From contig JAMDHS010000039.1 in NCBI GenBank assembly GCA_029717555.1, positions 1 through 64,000 on the forward strand: a DNA stretch of 64,000 bases, given 5' to 3'. A program made the translations under genes and the position numbers. The stretch comes from Peribolospora baueri. Lineage: Eukaryota > Basidiomycota > Peribolosporomycetes > Peribolosporales > Peribolosporaceae. Below the pieces are notes generated by a model. The model was given only the letters and a program-made list of their open reading frames with translations. It had not been told where the DNA came from and ran no database searches. Below are positions 1-10,357 of this stretch, in pieces (the first letter of the stretch is position 1; each line of letters starts with the position of its first letter).

Positions 1-50
<50 letters not shown>
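1..50. repeat. poly-A tract at the window edge
   Basis: Fifty uninterrupted A residues open the window. On the minus strand this is a T50 tract lying in what should be the third intron of the DUF1746 gene, about 50 nt past its GTGGGT donor. It may be a genuine intronic poly-T run, or an artefact where contigs were joined or ended. No other mononucleotide run in the window comes close to this length, which makes an artefact credible. Confidence 0.9.
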
Positions 51-52
<2 letters not shown>

Positions 53-625
53 TGGACGGAAAAGGAGGACGTGGCAGGTAGTGAGATATGAGGACCCACC
101 CTGTCCGACAAAGTCCAGAACGATGCTCTTCCTGCCGACGGGGTCGAGCATGTAACCCCAAACGGTCATGAGATGGACAAATAGAAGGAAGAAGACGAAG
201 AAGCGAAGAGACCGGTTGGGATGGATGTGCGCCGAGTTGGAAAATTGGACTTGGCTTATGCATTTGAAGACGAGGGAGACGGTGTGGCCGTCCAGGAAGA
301 ACACATACTGAAGACGAGGGAGGGCGGGAGAAAGGGAGGAGGACCGACGACCGCCCAGGCTGTAAGCTCGCGTGCGTGCATGAAAAGAGCGCGTGGCGGC
401 GTGGAAGCGCTCCCAGCCGTGGGTAGCCAGAAGGTTGCGAGATAAAAAGACCAAACACTCACGACAAACACGCTGTATATGAGGAGATCCAGCTGAGGGG
501 ATCGATCGGGTCGATTCGAGTTGAAGCATCACCTCAATCTCCGCTTTCTTTGGCGCCGCACGACGGGGGCGCCGGGGAGCACTCACCTGCTTCACCACCT
601 CTTTCCGCTCCTTATAGGGAGGCAT
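1..625 (-). CDS. DUF1746 family membrane protein, 5' part (runs off the left edge)
   Basis: Three exons at 625-587, 492-463 and 307-100 join cleanly (GTGAGT/CAG, GTGAGT/CAG, then a GTGGGT donor with its acceptor outside the window). The start is the ATG at 625-623, giving MPPYKERKEVVKQ, then LDLLIYSVFV, then YVFFLDGHTVSLVF. The third exon stays open for 69 codons and contains a hydrophobic stretch (FFVFFLLFVHLMTVWGYML) and ends in SIVLDFVGQ. A dibasic N-terminus, two hydrophobic helices and a conserved (I/V)LDF(I/V)GQ motif fit the fungal DUF1746 family, whose function is unknown to me. The family call rests on motif memory. The C-terminal half is missing. It shares a divergent promoter with the gene starting at 1018. 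Confidence 0.75.
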
Positions 626-1017
626 GCCGCGTTGTCGTTGTCACTGACAACGCATTGAGTAGTGCGACATGCGTTCCCCAGAGGGCGACGGAGGACTGGC
701 GGACGGAGGATGACTTTGACGACGGTGATGATGGTCCGACGACTCCTTCCCCCCCATCGAGCCCATCTTGGCTGGCCTATTAGGACCTGTTGCACGTGAC
801 ACGCATCCAATTGTCCACGTGAATTCCACGTGGCTCTACGACGCGCCCATTTTCGCGGCGTTCCCAGCGGCGCGTCACTTTGGCTCCCTCGTCGATGACT
901 ACTCCACTCCTCCCCTCGCTGGCCAGCTTTTTTATGCTCTTCACCCTCACCATCATCCCTTTCACTCACTGCCGTCTTTGCCTCTCTTCCGCTTCAAACG
1001 GCTTGGCCGCGCTCGCC
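626..1017. promoter_or_regulatory. divergent promoter, DUF1746 gene / Scm3-like gene
   Basis: These 392 bases separate the two divergently oriented start codons. They hold no credible exon. A short palindromic CACGTG-containing stretch (ccacgtgaattccacgtgg) lies at 813-831, a plausible bHLH binding site. No TATA box is obvious. Confidence 0.5.
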
Positions 1018-2157
1018 ATGCAGACTCCAACAAAACCCGCCTTCAGCCTTGTGTCCCGCTCCAAACCCGCCAGCTCTTCCAGCTCCTCCCCTCCTTCCTC
1101 CTCTTCCTCCTCCCGCCATCCTCCCTCTTCCTTCTCCTCTGCCTCTTCCTCCTCCACTCGAAGATGGGCCCCGTATCCCCTCACTCCGCCTTCCTCTGCC
1201 GACCGAAAGGGCAAGTCCCGCGCCTTCGATCCTCCTCGCGTCGCCGATCCAGAGGAGGAAGACGTCTGGCGCCAGCGGTACGCTTCCGCTCTCCGCCTCA
1301 AGCTCACGTGGGAGGACATATGCACTCGCTTCTCCCATCCCAGCCTCAAGGACGACGATGAGATCTACCTTGGAAGACCGGACGTACCTGGGGACGACAT
1401 TCGGATCGTGAGGGATCGAGGCGCGCTCAGAAGGCTCGCCGCGCCGAGGGAGTTCGGAGGGTTCGCCGATCGAGGCCGGGGCCTAGACGGCGAGGAAGGA
1501 CCGGAGACATCTGCGAGGCTCGACACTCCAACGGATCAACGCCCCCCGACGCCGGATCCGGACGGCGACGAGATAGGCGGCTGGGGTCAAGGCGACGATT
1601 TTCTTGAACCTCAATTCGAGCGCCTCCTTCAGATCGAGCAAAGACGAGGAGGGAGGGATAAAATGCTCCGTCCGACACCGATGGATTCCGAGGATGAGGA
1701 GGATCTCAGGCGCTTCCTTGCGGACGAGGCGGAGAGGAAGAAGACGATGGGAGATGTGGACGAGGAGGAGGAGGAGGACATTGTGGATTTTGCCGAGGAC
1801 CTCAGTTTCACTCGGCGAGGTCGGCGACAGAAAACTGACCCTCCACTAATGGACGACTACGGCGGCGGCGACGACGACGACGACGATACCTTGGCATTCT
1901 TCGCAGACATTGATGCGGAGGGCGAGGAGGAGGAGGAGGACGAAGACGACGACGGCGACGGCGACAATGAGAAAGGACGAGGACAAGAGGAGGAGGACGA
2001 TTTTTTCTCTCGCAGTTCCGCACGGGACGAAGGGACGTTCTCCATCAAGGCTCGTCGCGAACGGGCTCTCGAGGAACGGAAACGACGCATAGACGATACT
2101 CTCTCCGCAGCACCGCCGCCGTTCATGCTTGCCGAGGGCTTCACATGGACGCGATAG
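1018..2157 (+). CDS. Scm3/HJURP-like acidic protein (candidate CENP-A chaperone)
   Basis: Intronless 379-residue ORF from ATG 1018 to TAG 2155-2157. I chose this ATG because the upstream in-frame extension (from 880) lies in the promoter and looks non-genic. Residues 1-80 are a Ser/Pro-rich tail. Residues 84-140 carry an ordered segment, RLKLTWEDICTRF, then DDDEIYL, then IRIVRDRGALRRL. This resembles the Scm3/HJURP core of the pattern RLKxxWExIxxKY...DxIDLxTGEIVxDxGHLxxL. Residues 230-380 are strongly acidic (long D/E runs) with basic RERALEERKRR near the end. Scm3/HJURP proteins deposit CENP-A at centromeres. The assignment is inferred from one short motif; an unrelated acidic nuclear protein is the main alternative. 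Confidence 0.55.
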   Translation: MQTPTKPAFSLVSRSKPASSSSSSPPSSSSSSRHPPSSFSSASSSSTRRWAPYPLTPPSSADRKGKSRAFDPPRVADPEEEDVWRQRYASALRLKLTWEDICTRFSHPSLKDDDEIYLGRPDVPGDDIRIVRDRGALRRLAAPREFGGFADRGRGLDGEEGPETSARLDTPTDQRPPTPDPDGDEIGGWGQGDDFLEPQFERLLQIEQRRGGRDKMLRPTPMDSEDEEDLRRFLADEAERKKTMGDVDEEEEEDIVDFAEDLSFTRRGRRQKTDPPLMDDYGGGDDDDDDTLAFFADIDAEGEEEEEDEDDDGDGDNEKGRGQEEEDDFFSRSSARDEGTFSIKARRERALEERKRRIDDTLSAAPPPFMLAEGFTWTR

Positions 2158-3713
2158 CACCAAAGAATTCCGCCCCGATTAGGCTTGACGGGAAGGGGAG
2201 GCGGACGACCGTCCGACTTGTACTGCTATTGTACATCTGCGACCGCGCTGGCCGGCCCGAATGATAGCATGCATGCATCATTCATCGGACCTTTTGGGCT
2301 CCATCCATCGCGGCGCCTTTCGATGCCGCCGCCTGCGACGACCGGCACACCTGCTTGCCGCACGTTGGAAGTTTGGTCCGAATAACCGCTGCTGGTCCGG
2401 TCTCACGCGCTTCTGTTCTTGACTGAAGTTCGATCTAATCGAGTCGGCAGCTGCTGCTCGAGCGACGGGAGTGGAGGTGTCGCCCGATTGCGCGCGTTAA
2501 AGAACGCGATGGGCATTAAGAACTCTACCGGCTAGTAATGCGGAGAGCCTAGGTCTCGGCAGAATTCCCCTTCCCGACCGTTACTTCCACCGCATCTCTC
2601 TCCCTCGACTGGATCGTCAAACCTCCCCCTTCCCGTGACCAAGTTCAGCCGCGTCACCTACGATTCCATTCTTGCGCTGCTAATGCCATATCCAAGGCCG
2701 TCCTCCTCATTCCCGGTCGTGACGATTGGTCTGCCGAGACCTAGGCTCTTTGCATCCTTGGCTGGGAGAGTTCTTAAAACCCATCATGAGTCCGACGAAG
2801 GGGGTAGCCTTGGCAACCGACGGGGGGAGGAGGCGGTAGAGACGAGGGCGCACGGTGGTGGCCCAGCATTCATCGAGGCGGTGGTGGGAATGTGCATGCG
2901 CTCGTTGGCCAGAATTCTATGAGCGGTGCAGGAACAAGAACGGCAGGCTATGGGACACCGCCAACCGCAGCCGCTAACAGAAGAGGTGGGCGAGGGAAGC
3001 ATATACTCTGCTACTACGTTATAGAGGGTGCGAGAATGAAGACAACGACAAGTGTCTTACAGAACGAGGATGGCAGACGGGTGCGCTCGCTTATGGGGGG
3101 TGGGGGTGACGCCGAGGCGCTACGCTACGTGTGGTTGTAGGGTGCGAAACAGAAACAGGAGCGAAAACACTGGAGGGTATCGGATGCCAGACGGCCAATC
3201 CGAAGAGAGTGGGAAACCGACGGAGAAAGCTCACGAGGTCCAAGGATCTGTGAGCAAGTGCTACAGGACAGCGAACGCGGGAGTGGTATCTATGGCTAGT
3301 CGGGCCGCAACAGAAAAGGGCGAGGGAGAGCGGGAGGATGCTAAGATGGTATTATGAAACGGAGCGAGATGACGACGGCTAAGACGAGAAGATGGCGACG
3401 ATAGGACGACGACGGGCGCTAGCGAGAGACGACGTCCAGAGACATGGATGGCCCTTCACCGTCGCAGTCCAAGACGACGCACACCGGAGGCTACAGCAAC
3501 GGCGCTGCGTGCACGACAAGGCAGTCCTCATCGTCACCATCCTTACATCCTTTTGAACATCCTACATGTACATGCGAGAACCATCGGTCTGCCCGGAAAC
3601 ACCACGGAACACGACGAGGGGCAATAACTGGGAGAGAGCGAAAGGGGGAACGAACGAATAAACGAGCGGGTATTTTTTTTTAAAAAGAAAAAAGGCTGGG
3701 CCGCCGCCACATT
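2158..3713. other. intergenic region between convergent genes
   Basis: About 1.55 kb between the stop codons of two convergent genes. It contains only short ORFs without composition or motif support. No repeat, RNA gene or transposon is recognised. It presumably holds both 3' UTRs. Confidence 0.5.
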
Positions 3714-6700
3714 TCACAAGACGGACGACGACGTGGCAGCGGTGAGTTTGAGGGTTCCACCCTCGCGATCGCTCTTGCGCAGCAAGTCTTCAAACTTTTG
3801 CTCCTTGGCTCTCAGCTCGACCAGATCGGAGAGAGCGGTCGGAGGCGAGAGGTCCACCGCCACCGTCCTCTTGCCGTCACGCGGCTTGACGAGCACGGCA
3901 GGCCCGCCGCCTTTGGCCGTGGTGGTGGTGGTGAGCGACGAGTTAGAGCGAGGCGAGCGCAAGAACGTGGACGAGCTGCCCGTGCCGGAAAGGCCGAGTC
4001 CGGTGACGCAGGCCGAGTCGAGATCAGACGACGCCGTGGCACCCATCCGGACGGACTCGGTGCGATTGAAAAGGTTGAGCAGCTTGCTCTTCGAGTCCTT
4101 TTTCCTGACGCAAGCCGACTCGGCGCCAGCTTCGTTGGCGTCTGCGGGCAAAGGCGAGGCTGGCATGGCGATCGAGGCGAGGTCGAGCTGCCAGGCCGAA
4201 GACAGTTCGGGAGACTGAGAGGGCGTGCAGAGGCTCCTCGCCATGCGAGAATACCCAACAGGCTCTTGGTGGAGGGGATCGACGGGACCGGACAGACTTC
4301 GTGTGTGCCCCCCCCCGCCACGTCCGAACCATTCGACGTCGTTCCTGGGAAAATCCACCAATTCAGCTGACAGGCGTCGTTGATGAGCAGAGTCCAGCTT
4401 CGGCGTCGCAGGCAGTGAGACGGAAGGGGCACGATCCAAAGACAGCGATACCGAACGTGGCCTTGCGGTGACGGGAGGGTCAGCACTCGCCGAGTCCAAG
4501 TCCACGTGGGCGACGGAAGACCCATCGGGGGGCCCTGGTGCCACGTCGAACTCGTCTGCATCGTCTTCAGTCGTGATCGAAGGCATCGGAAGAGTGTCGC
4601 TGTCGCCCTGGCCTCCTCCTTCTCCTCCTTTATGGTCAGCACCTTCGACGACTTCAGCGTCACGCTGCTCGACCGCTAGAGTTTTCCGTCTCGGCCGAGG
4701 TGGCGCCGTCAACGGGGTGGGCGTGTAAGTGGCAAAGGGGGTCGTCTGCGAAGCGAGGGCCGCCGCCGTCGGCCAAGGCGTGTTGCCTTCAAAAGACGTC
4801 TTGTCCTTCTGCGCCCTTCCTTGCACCGGCGACGTGCTCGCCGCGTCGACGGCCGGGAACGCGCCGCCGCCGCCGCCGATCGAAGATGCCGTCGTCGAGG
4901 AACCGTCGAGATCCGTGCTCTCGCGCGGCTCGACCGAGGCACCGCGCGTACGAGGGCGTGAAAAAACGCCAGGAGAGAGCGTGTCGACCGCCGCTTCGGG
5001 CGCCGTCAAAGTGGAGCGCGTGTCGGCGGCGGTCGCCCACCCGTCCGACGGCTCCGCAGACCCACCTCGGACGGACCTAGTGCTCGTTTTGTCGTAGTCA
5101 CCGCCGAAGCATTCCCTCGTTAATTCGGGCGAATCGACCACGGCGTCGCCCTCCATGGTCCGGCTGGAGGCTGAGCTTGAGCCATCGGCGGCGGCCCGCG
5201 GGAGCTTGGGGGTGCCGGAACGCGGGAGACTGTACGCCCTCGAAAGTACTGGGACTGGCGACGGTGTGATAGAGTCCCCGTTTGGGCTGCGGCCCAAGCC
5301 AGATGCTTCCGGCTCGCGTCCTCCGTGCGTGGGGGTAAGTCCGTCTCTCGAGAACGACGACGATGTGCTGCCGGACCGGTCAGGCTGGTGTTGCACCGGC
5401 CAAGGAGTTCCTCCTCCTCCTCCGACACTGGACGACCTCCGGCCGTACGCGTCCCGCTCGCCTTCCGCGGTGCGCGAGTCGGGGACGAAAGGAGCTCCAC
5501 GGGGTTTCGGCGAGGCTACCGTATCAAAGGCCTCCTCGGACCGTCTTTGCCGGGCGAGACGACGCTCGCCACCGCCAGCGCCGCCGCTGCCAAAGGATAG
5601 GAACCGACTGAACTTGGACACGGTGGGCGTCTTGACGGGCCTCTCGTAGATGGTATCGTTTTGTTCGTCGTACTGCTGATACGAGCCGACCCGCCCGTGC
5701 TGGCGTTGGTGCTTCTCCTCGCGATCCTTCCTGCCATTCGCACCCGTCTCCATAGAGAAGAAGGGGATTGGACGATGGCGCGGCTGAGGCGGCGGCGATT
5801 GGGGCGTCTTGTGCGTCTTCGATCCGAAGAGACTGTACTGCCTCTGCAAGCCGCGCTGATGCTGATTTTGGTCCTCCCCCTGCTGCCTCTCGTCCGTTCT
5901 CTGCGCCTGCGTGTCGAGGGTCGTCAAACTCGAACTCGACGAGGACGAAGCGGTTGCATCGCCGGTCTTTGTCATCGTCAACGCCAACCGGGGCGTTGTG
6001 ATGCTCGGCAGGGCGACGTCGCCGCTCCTCCTCTGCACCGACGACAACGGCGAAAAAGCGCCAGCGCGTTCGCGCGCCAGGGCAGAGTCGAGGGAGGCCT
6101 TGTTCGCCGTCGCTGTCGACGTCGGCATCGGCATCGAAGAGAGCTCGCGTGTCTCGAAACGTCCGTCTTCTCCCGATCCAGTGCGCCGCGGTGTCTCGTC
6201 CATGCCGTTCCGGGGCCGTTCCGAGGCCGACGCGGGGACGCCCTCGTCGACGCTCTTGGCCCTCGCCCCGGCCCCGGCTCCGATCCCTGACACGCCCTCG
6301 GCGGGCGACTCGGAATTCAGAGGACGCACTCGGGCTTGACTCGGCGATGTGTCTCCCTGTCCCAGTCCCAGTCCCGGCCCGGGTGGTACAAGGGCAAACG
6401 ACATGGAAACGGTATCGGCGTTAGAATCTTGACTCGTGCCAAAGCTGCGCAAATGGAATCGACCTTGCGAAGACGGAGACGGAGACGCCCGCTCTCCGCC
6501 GGTGGGGAAGGTCCGATAGTGTTCGTCTCGCTCAGCTGCGGACGGAAGGCCGGGAGACGTGGCCGGTCGACGCAAGACGGGCTTTTTCCGGACCGAACCT
6601 CTCTTGCCACCGACGCTGACGGTTATAGTGGTGGTAGGGGTCGTCGTCGTCGTCGCTCGGGGGCTCCCATCTTCGGCGTCGAAGAAATTCGAAAACGGTG

Positions 6701-8561
6701 GTGGCGAGGCGCCACCGCCACTACCACGCGCGGGAAAGGGGGCCACGTTGGAGGGAGAAGAGGTTCGATAGGACGGCGGCGGGGCCGAAGTCGAAGTCGT
6801 CGAAACCGACCTCAGCCTGGCCGTCGACGCGTGAAACTGTGACGACGGCGATGGAGCGGCGTGCGACTGTGACGAGGGCGATGGAGCAGCATGAGCCAGC
6901 GTGGGTTCGTCCTCAGGTATAACGACACCGGTGGGCTGCTTGCTCAGCGCACGGTCCTTCCCGAACTGCTTCATGCGGCCGCTGGCCTTTCTCGTGAGCG
7001 AGTGGAGCATCTTTGCCGCCCCCGACGACGAGGGCGGCGGTCTGGTGGAGGAGGAGGAGGCGCCGGCACCGGCGGCGGAGGAGGAGGAGGTGCGGACGGA
7101 GGCCGTCGAGTCCGGGAGCGTCCCGGCCGAGTCGGCGCTGCGCTGTTGCGCCAGCGAGGGCAGGGCCGGCTTGCGATCGTGGAAGGTGGCGGCGACCGTG
7201 GCGCTGCGGGAGGAGCTGGCGGAGAGGGGGACGTTCGAAAAGTCAATGTCACCGTCGTCGTACGGCGGAACAGGGGAGACGGAGCGCGGGGAACGCCCAT
7301 GCTGGAGCGAAGTGGGCGACGCGGGGGGCGAGCAGGGCGACGTTCGGGGGCGTTCGTCACGGCGGCGGCCTCCGGCCGTGGCTGTGACCCATTTACGTCC
7401 GTCTGGCGGCCGACTCGAGGTGCCCGCGGTTGTCGATGGAACGGGCGGACTATTGGGCAAAGCGCGTCCGTTGGGAAGCAAGGCTGCCCGGACGAGGGAA
7501 GGGTCACTGTGAGCGAGCGTGGCGACGGGAAGGGGCGGCCCTCGCTGTTTGGGGACCGCGCTCGAAGACGACGAAGACGAAAAAGCGGAAAGATCCCCGT
7601 GAGCGATGGCCGCGTGGCTCGAGATGTGAAGGAAGCGGCTGCTCGGCGACGTCGGGTTGGTCGTGTTTTCCAAGCCCCGCGACGAGGGCGAAGGCGAGGG
7701 CGAACGTAGTCGTGAGCGGTGGAAGACGTCGTCGGCCGTCGTCGGCCGACGGAGGTTCTTGTGCCGCCGAGGCGGGGGTGGGGCGAGCACGGGCGGGCTC
7801 GAGTGCGAGGGCCGGGCGACGACGTGGACAGCCTGGGATGAGCCGTTGTCATGGACGGCGACGGCGGCTTCGTGATGATCGCGCGCGCGTGCGACGTCGT
7901 CCCGCGAGCGGCGACGGGCGAAGGGAAAGTGAAAGGCGCGTTCTTTGATAGCGTTGGCCTCGGCCAGTACGGCGAGGGCATCTCCGGACAAGCCAACACC
8001 GACGTAGGGGCGCGTGGGCGGAGGAGATACGGGCTTGACAGAGGAAAATGGGTCACCAACGGGCGAGGGCCAGCCGCCGCCGGAGGCGGAGGAGGGAGGA
8101 GAAAGGAGTGCGTTGCGGGTGAAGGATGAGAGGGAAGAGGAGGTGGAAGGCAAAGAAGATGTGGGATCGGCGGAGTAGCCGGTGCCGGACGACCAGGAAG
8201 AGGAAGAGTGGAGGAAGGACGACGCCGAGCGCGGCACGGGCGTCCCGCTCTCGTCTCTCTGATGGTGGACCTGCTGCTGCTGTCTTTGGTGAGCGGGTAA
8301 CGCGCGTCGAGCGAAGATGGCCGATGGGGCGGGAGGGGGCGATGACGGCTCTCCCTCATTACTGGACGGGAAGAGGGCGGTATGGCTTTTGCCATCGGCG
8401 CCTCCGCCGGCGGCGCCTTGTCCGATCGATTCGGAAGCGGAGCGAAGGCGACCGTGGCGAGGGCCGGAAGGGATGGTGCGCGTGGCGGTGGAAGTGTCGA
8501 GAGACGAGGCGGAGGGCAAAGGCGAGGTGTCTCTGCGGGAAAGGGTGGTCGGTCTGATCAT
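3714..8561 (-). CDS. large Ser/Pro-rich disordered protein, unknown function
   Basis: A single uninterrupted frame of 1,615 codons. Almost the whole protein is low complexity: Ser, Pro, Thr, Gly and Arg with many basophilic phosphosite-like RxxS/RRxS patches (e.g. RRDTSP, RSASE, RSRDD). Visible local features are a Q-rich patch near residue 95, a basic stretch LTRKASGRMKQFGKDRALSK near residue 535, two tandem copies of HAAPSPSSQ at about 555-575, and a short helix-forming segment near the C-terminus, LSDLVELRAKEQKFEDLL. No domain is recognised. Such architecture is seen in fungal polarity, septation or signalling scaffolds, but that is only an analogy. The start at 8561 is the first ATG of the frame; further 5' exons cannot be excluded. 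The opposite strand carries long shadow ORFs because of the GC content. Confidence 0.7.
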   Translation of the reverse strand: MIRPTTLSRRDTSPLPSASSLDTSTATRTIPSGPRHGRLRSASESIGQGAAGGGADGKSHTALFPSSNEGEPSSPPPAPSAIFARRALPAHQRQQQQVHHQRDESGTPVPRSASSFLHSSSSWSSGTGYSADPTSSLPSTSSSLSSFTRNALLSPPSSASGGGWPSPVGDPFSSVKPVSPPPTRPYVGVGLSGDALAVLAEANAIKERAFHFPFARRRSRDDVARARDHHEAAVAVHDNGSSQAVHVVARPSHSSPPVLAPPPPRRHKNLRRPTTADDVFHRSRLRSPSPSPSSRGLENTTNPTSPSSRFLHISSHAAIAHGDLSAFSSSSSSSAVPKQRGPPLPVATLAHSDPSLVRAALLPNGRALPNSPPVPSTTAGTSSRPPDGRKWVTATAGGRRRDERPRTSPCSPPASPTSLQHGRSPRSVSPVPPYDDGDIDFSNVPLSASSSRSATVAATFHDRKPALPSLAQQRSADSAGTLPDSTASVRTSSSSAAGAGASSSSTRPPPSSSGAAKMLHSLTRKASGRMKQFGKDRALSKQPTGVVIPEDEPTLAHAAPSPSSQSHAAPSPSSQFHASTARLRSVSTTSTSAPPPSYRTSSPSNVAPFPARGSGGGASPPPFSNFFDAEDGSPRATTTTTPTTTITVSVGGKRGSVRKKPVLRRPATSPGLPSAAERDEHYRTFPTGGERASPSPSSQGRFHLRSFGTSQDSNADTVSMSFALVPPGPGLGLGQGDTSPSQARVRPLNSESPAEGVSGIGAGAGARAKSVDEGVPASASERPRNGMDETPRRTGSGEDGRFETRELSSMPMPTSTATANKASLDSALARERAGAFSPLSSVQRRSGDVALPSITTPRLALTMTKTGDATASSSSSSSLTTLDTQAQRTDERQQGEDQNQHQRGLQRQYSLFGSKTHKTPQSPPPQPRHRPIPFFSMETGANGRKDREEKHQRQHGRVGSYQQYDEQNDTIYERPVKTPTVSKFSRFLSFGSGGAGGGERRLARQRRSEEAFDTVASPKPRGAPFVPDSRTAEGERDAYGRRSSSVGGGGGTPWPVQHQPDRSGSTSSSFSRDGLTPTHGGREPEASGLGRSPNGDSITPSPVPVLSRAYSLPRSGTPKLPRAAADGSSSASSRTMEGDAVVDSPELTRECFGGDYDKTSTRSVRGGSAEPSDGWATAADTRSTLTAPEAAVDTLSPGVFSRPRTRGASVEPRESTDLDGSSTTASSIGGGGGAFPAVDAASTSPVQGRAQKDKTSFEGNTPWPTAAALASQTTPFATYTPTPLTAPPRPRRKTLAVEQRDAEVVEGADHKGGEGGGQGDSDTLPMPSITTEDDADEFDVAPGPPDGSSVAHVDLDSASADPPVTARPRSVSLSLDRAPSVSLPATPKLDSAHQRRLSAELVDFPRNDVEWFGRGGGGHTRSLSGPVDPLHQEPVGYSRMARSLCTPSQSPELSSAWQLDLASIAMPASPLPADANEAGAESACVRKKDSKSKLLNLFNRTESVRMGATASSDLDSACVTGLGLSGTGSSSTFLRSPRSNSSLTTTTTAKGGGPAVLVKPRDGKRTVAVDLSPPTALSDLVELRAKEQKFEDLLRKSDREGGTLKLTAATSSSVL

Positions 8562-9482
8562 CTCGATCGCCGCCCGGCCGTGCGCTCAGCTCGTGGAGCA
8601 AGAGGAGCGCCGGCCCTAGAAGAGCGCCCGTCCGACTGTCGGACCCCGCTGGAGGGACAGACGAAGCCGAGCTAAGCCGACACACAGGAGGGCAGCGAAT
8701 GTCCGAGACCGCCCGCGATCTGGAAACTAAAGGGGAAGGGGGAGATAGGAAGGAGGCAGAGAGGATGGGAAAGAGAATACGACACGAAGACGAAGCTTGA
8801 GCTTCTCGGCCGACCCTTCGAGCCTTGGCCGTCGGCGGAGCACTCGGAACATGTGCCCGCCTCGCTACATCCACTCACCGATAAAGAAGCCGGCAAGGTA
8901 TAGCGATCCGGCAGAGCGTTGAAACGAGACTGAGTGCTGCTCGGTGTGGTGTCAGTGGTCAGACAAGAGTATCGTCTGGGGAAGGAAAAGGGGCCGAAAG
9001 GACGGGCGGTGCGGTGCGTGCACGCCCTTTAAGTGGAGCGCGAGCGGAGCGGCCACCGTCGGCGACTTTACGCGTGCGCTCAGTTGAGGCAAGTCGAGAA
9101 TCCGCGTGGGACCGAGGCGAAAGGCAAGCCTGGAGCCACCATGTATCTAGCCAGACGGGCCCGCGTTGGTGGATGAGGTCGTCAGACAGCGGACAGACGC
9201 ACGGTTGCCCACCGTCCGTGCGGTCGGTGACCCTGGCAGGCACTGTCTGTGCTGTCTGTCTTGTCTGTAGCCGGCTCGCCGAAAAACGGAGGGAGGGATG
9301 AGTTGACGGACCGAAGAAATGAAGGTGGGAGGTGCCGACGCGGGCGGGTGGAGAGGAGGGCAGTTGAGGGGAAGGGGGGTGACGTGCGTGGCGCGGGGGT
9401 GGCTTGTGAGCGAGGGAGTGTCGGTGTGTGTGGGGAGGGCTGAGGAGGTGAGTGGTGGAGGTGGTCGCGAAGGCGCCGGCGA

Positions 9483-9518
<36 letters not shown>
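9483..9518 (+). repeat. (TCG)12 trinucleotide microsatellite
   Basis: Twelve perfect copies of TCG. It lies upstream of the 1,615-residue gene and outside any supported coding exon. Confidence 0.95.
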
Positions 9519-10305
9519 GGTCGGATGGTATAGTGAGAGGGTCAATCTGTCGCATCGACCTCGTCCCGCCTGTCCAGGTAGAGTCAGTAGCCAGCTAGGC
9601 TGGATGGAACTGCATGGGAGGCTCGGGCGTGTCACGACGGTCCCGCTCGCTTGGCTACGCGGGCGATATCGTACATACAGTATGTATATGCAAGCTTGTA
9701 AGCGCTTTGCCGTGATCGGTGGGCGGATAAAAGGACGGATGTATGGATGACGGGCGGATGGAAGTAGAGAGGATGGATGGATGTATGCGGCGGGCGCCGA
9801 CGCTGGCTACCACAAATTGCATGCGGGCCGGTCCGGTGGGTTTGTGCTTTGCTTTGCGGTGCGTCGGCTCGAGGGCTGGTTAGTGAAGGGGGCAGACGTT
9901 AGCTAAGCGACCAACGACGATGGAGCCGCCGGCCGCCCGACGGATGGACGGAGGAGGATGGTGGGATGGGATGGGATGGGATGCGAGATCAAGGTCAGTG
10001 AGCTCGATGAGCGCAGTGGCGCGTGAAGACGAGACGACACGACGACGACAACAAAAACCGACAACGACGTTCGTTGGCGATATCGTCCCGTCCCCGTCGC
10101 CGCCGTCGTCGCCGCCGCTAAGCCTGCCGCCGGTCCAAGCCCGCCTTAGCGATATAAATCGCCGGCGACGAACGGACGAAGGGACGAACGAAGGGACGGA
10201 ATGGAATGCAACTCGTCCCTCCTTCCTTCCTTTCTTCCATTGTCCCCTGGGCCCCGGCGTCGGCGTCGGCGGGCGAAGCGACGACGGCCTAATAGATAGG
10301 TATAC

Positions 10306-10357
10306 AGGACAGGACAAGGACAAGGACAAGGGCAAGGGCAAGGACAAGGACAAGGAA
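10306..10357 (+). repeat. GGACAA/GGGCAA hexanucleotide array
   Basis: A run of about eight imperfect hexamers (acaagg / gcaagg). It sits in the gene-poor region between TEL1 and the large disordered-protein gene. It produces spurious KDKGKGK or PCPCPC ORFs on the two strands. Confidence 0.85.

Noticed and set aside
1-50. Poly-A read as a telomere, or as a retroposed tail
   Set aside because: It has no telomeric repeat unit, and no retroposed gene body or target duplication is visible next to it.
6971-8395. 474-codon minus-strand ORF
   Set aside because: It overlaps the 1,615-residue frame in another phase, with Pro/Arg-rich nonsense composition.
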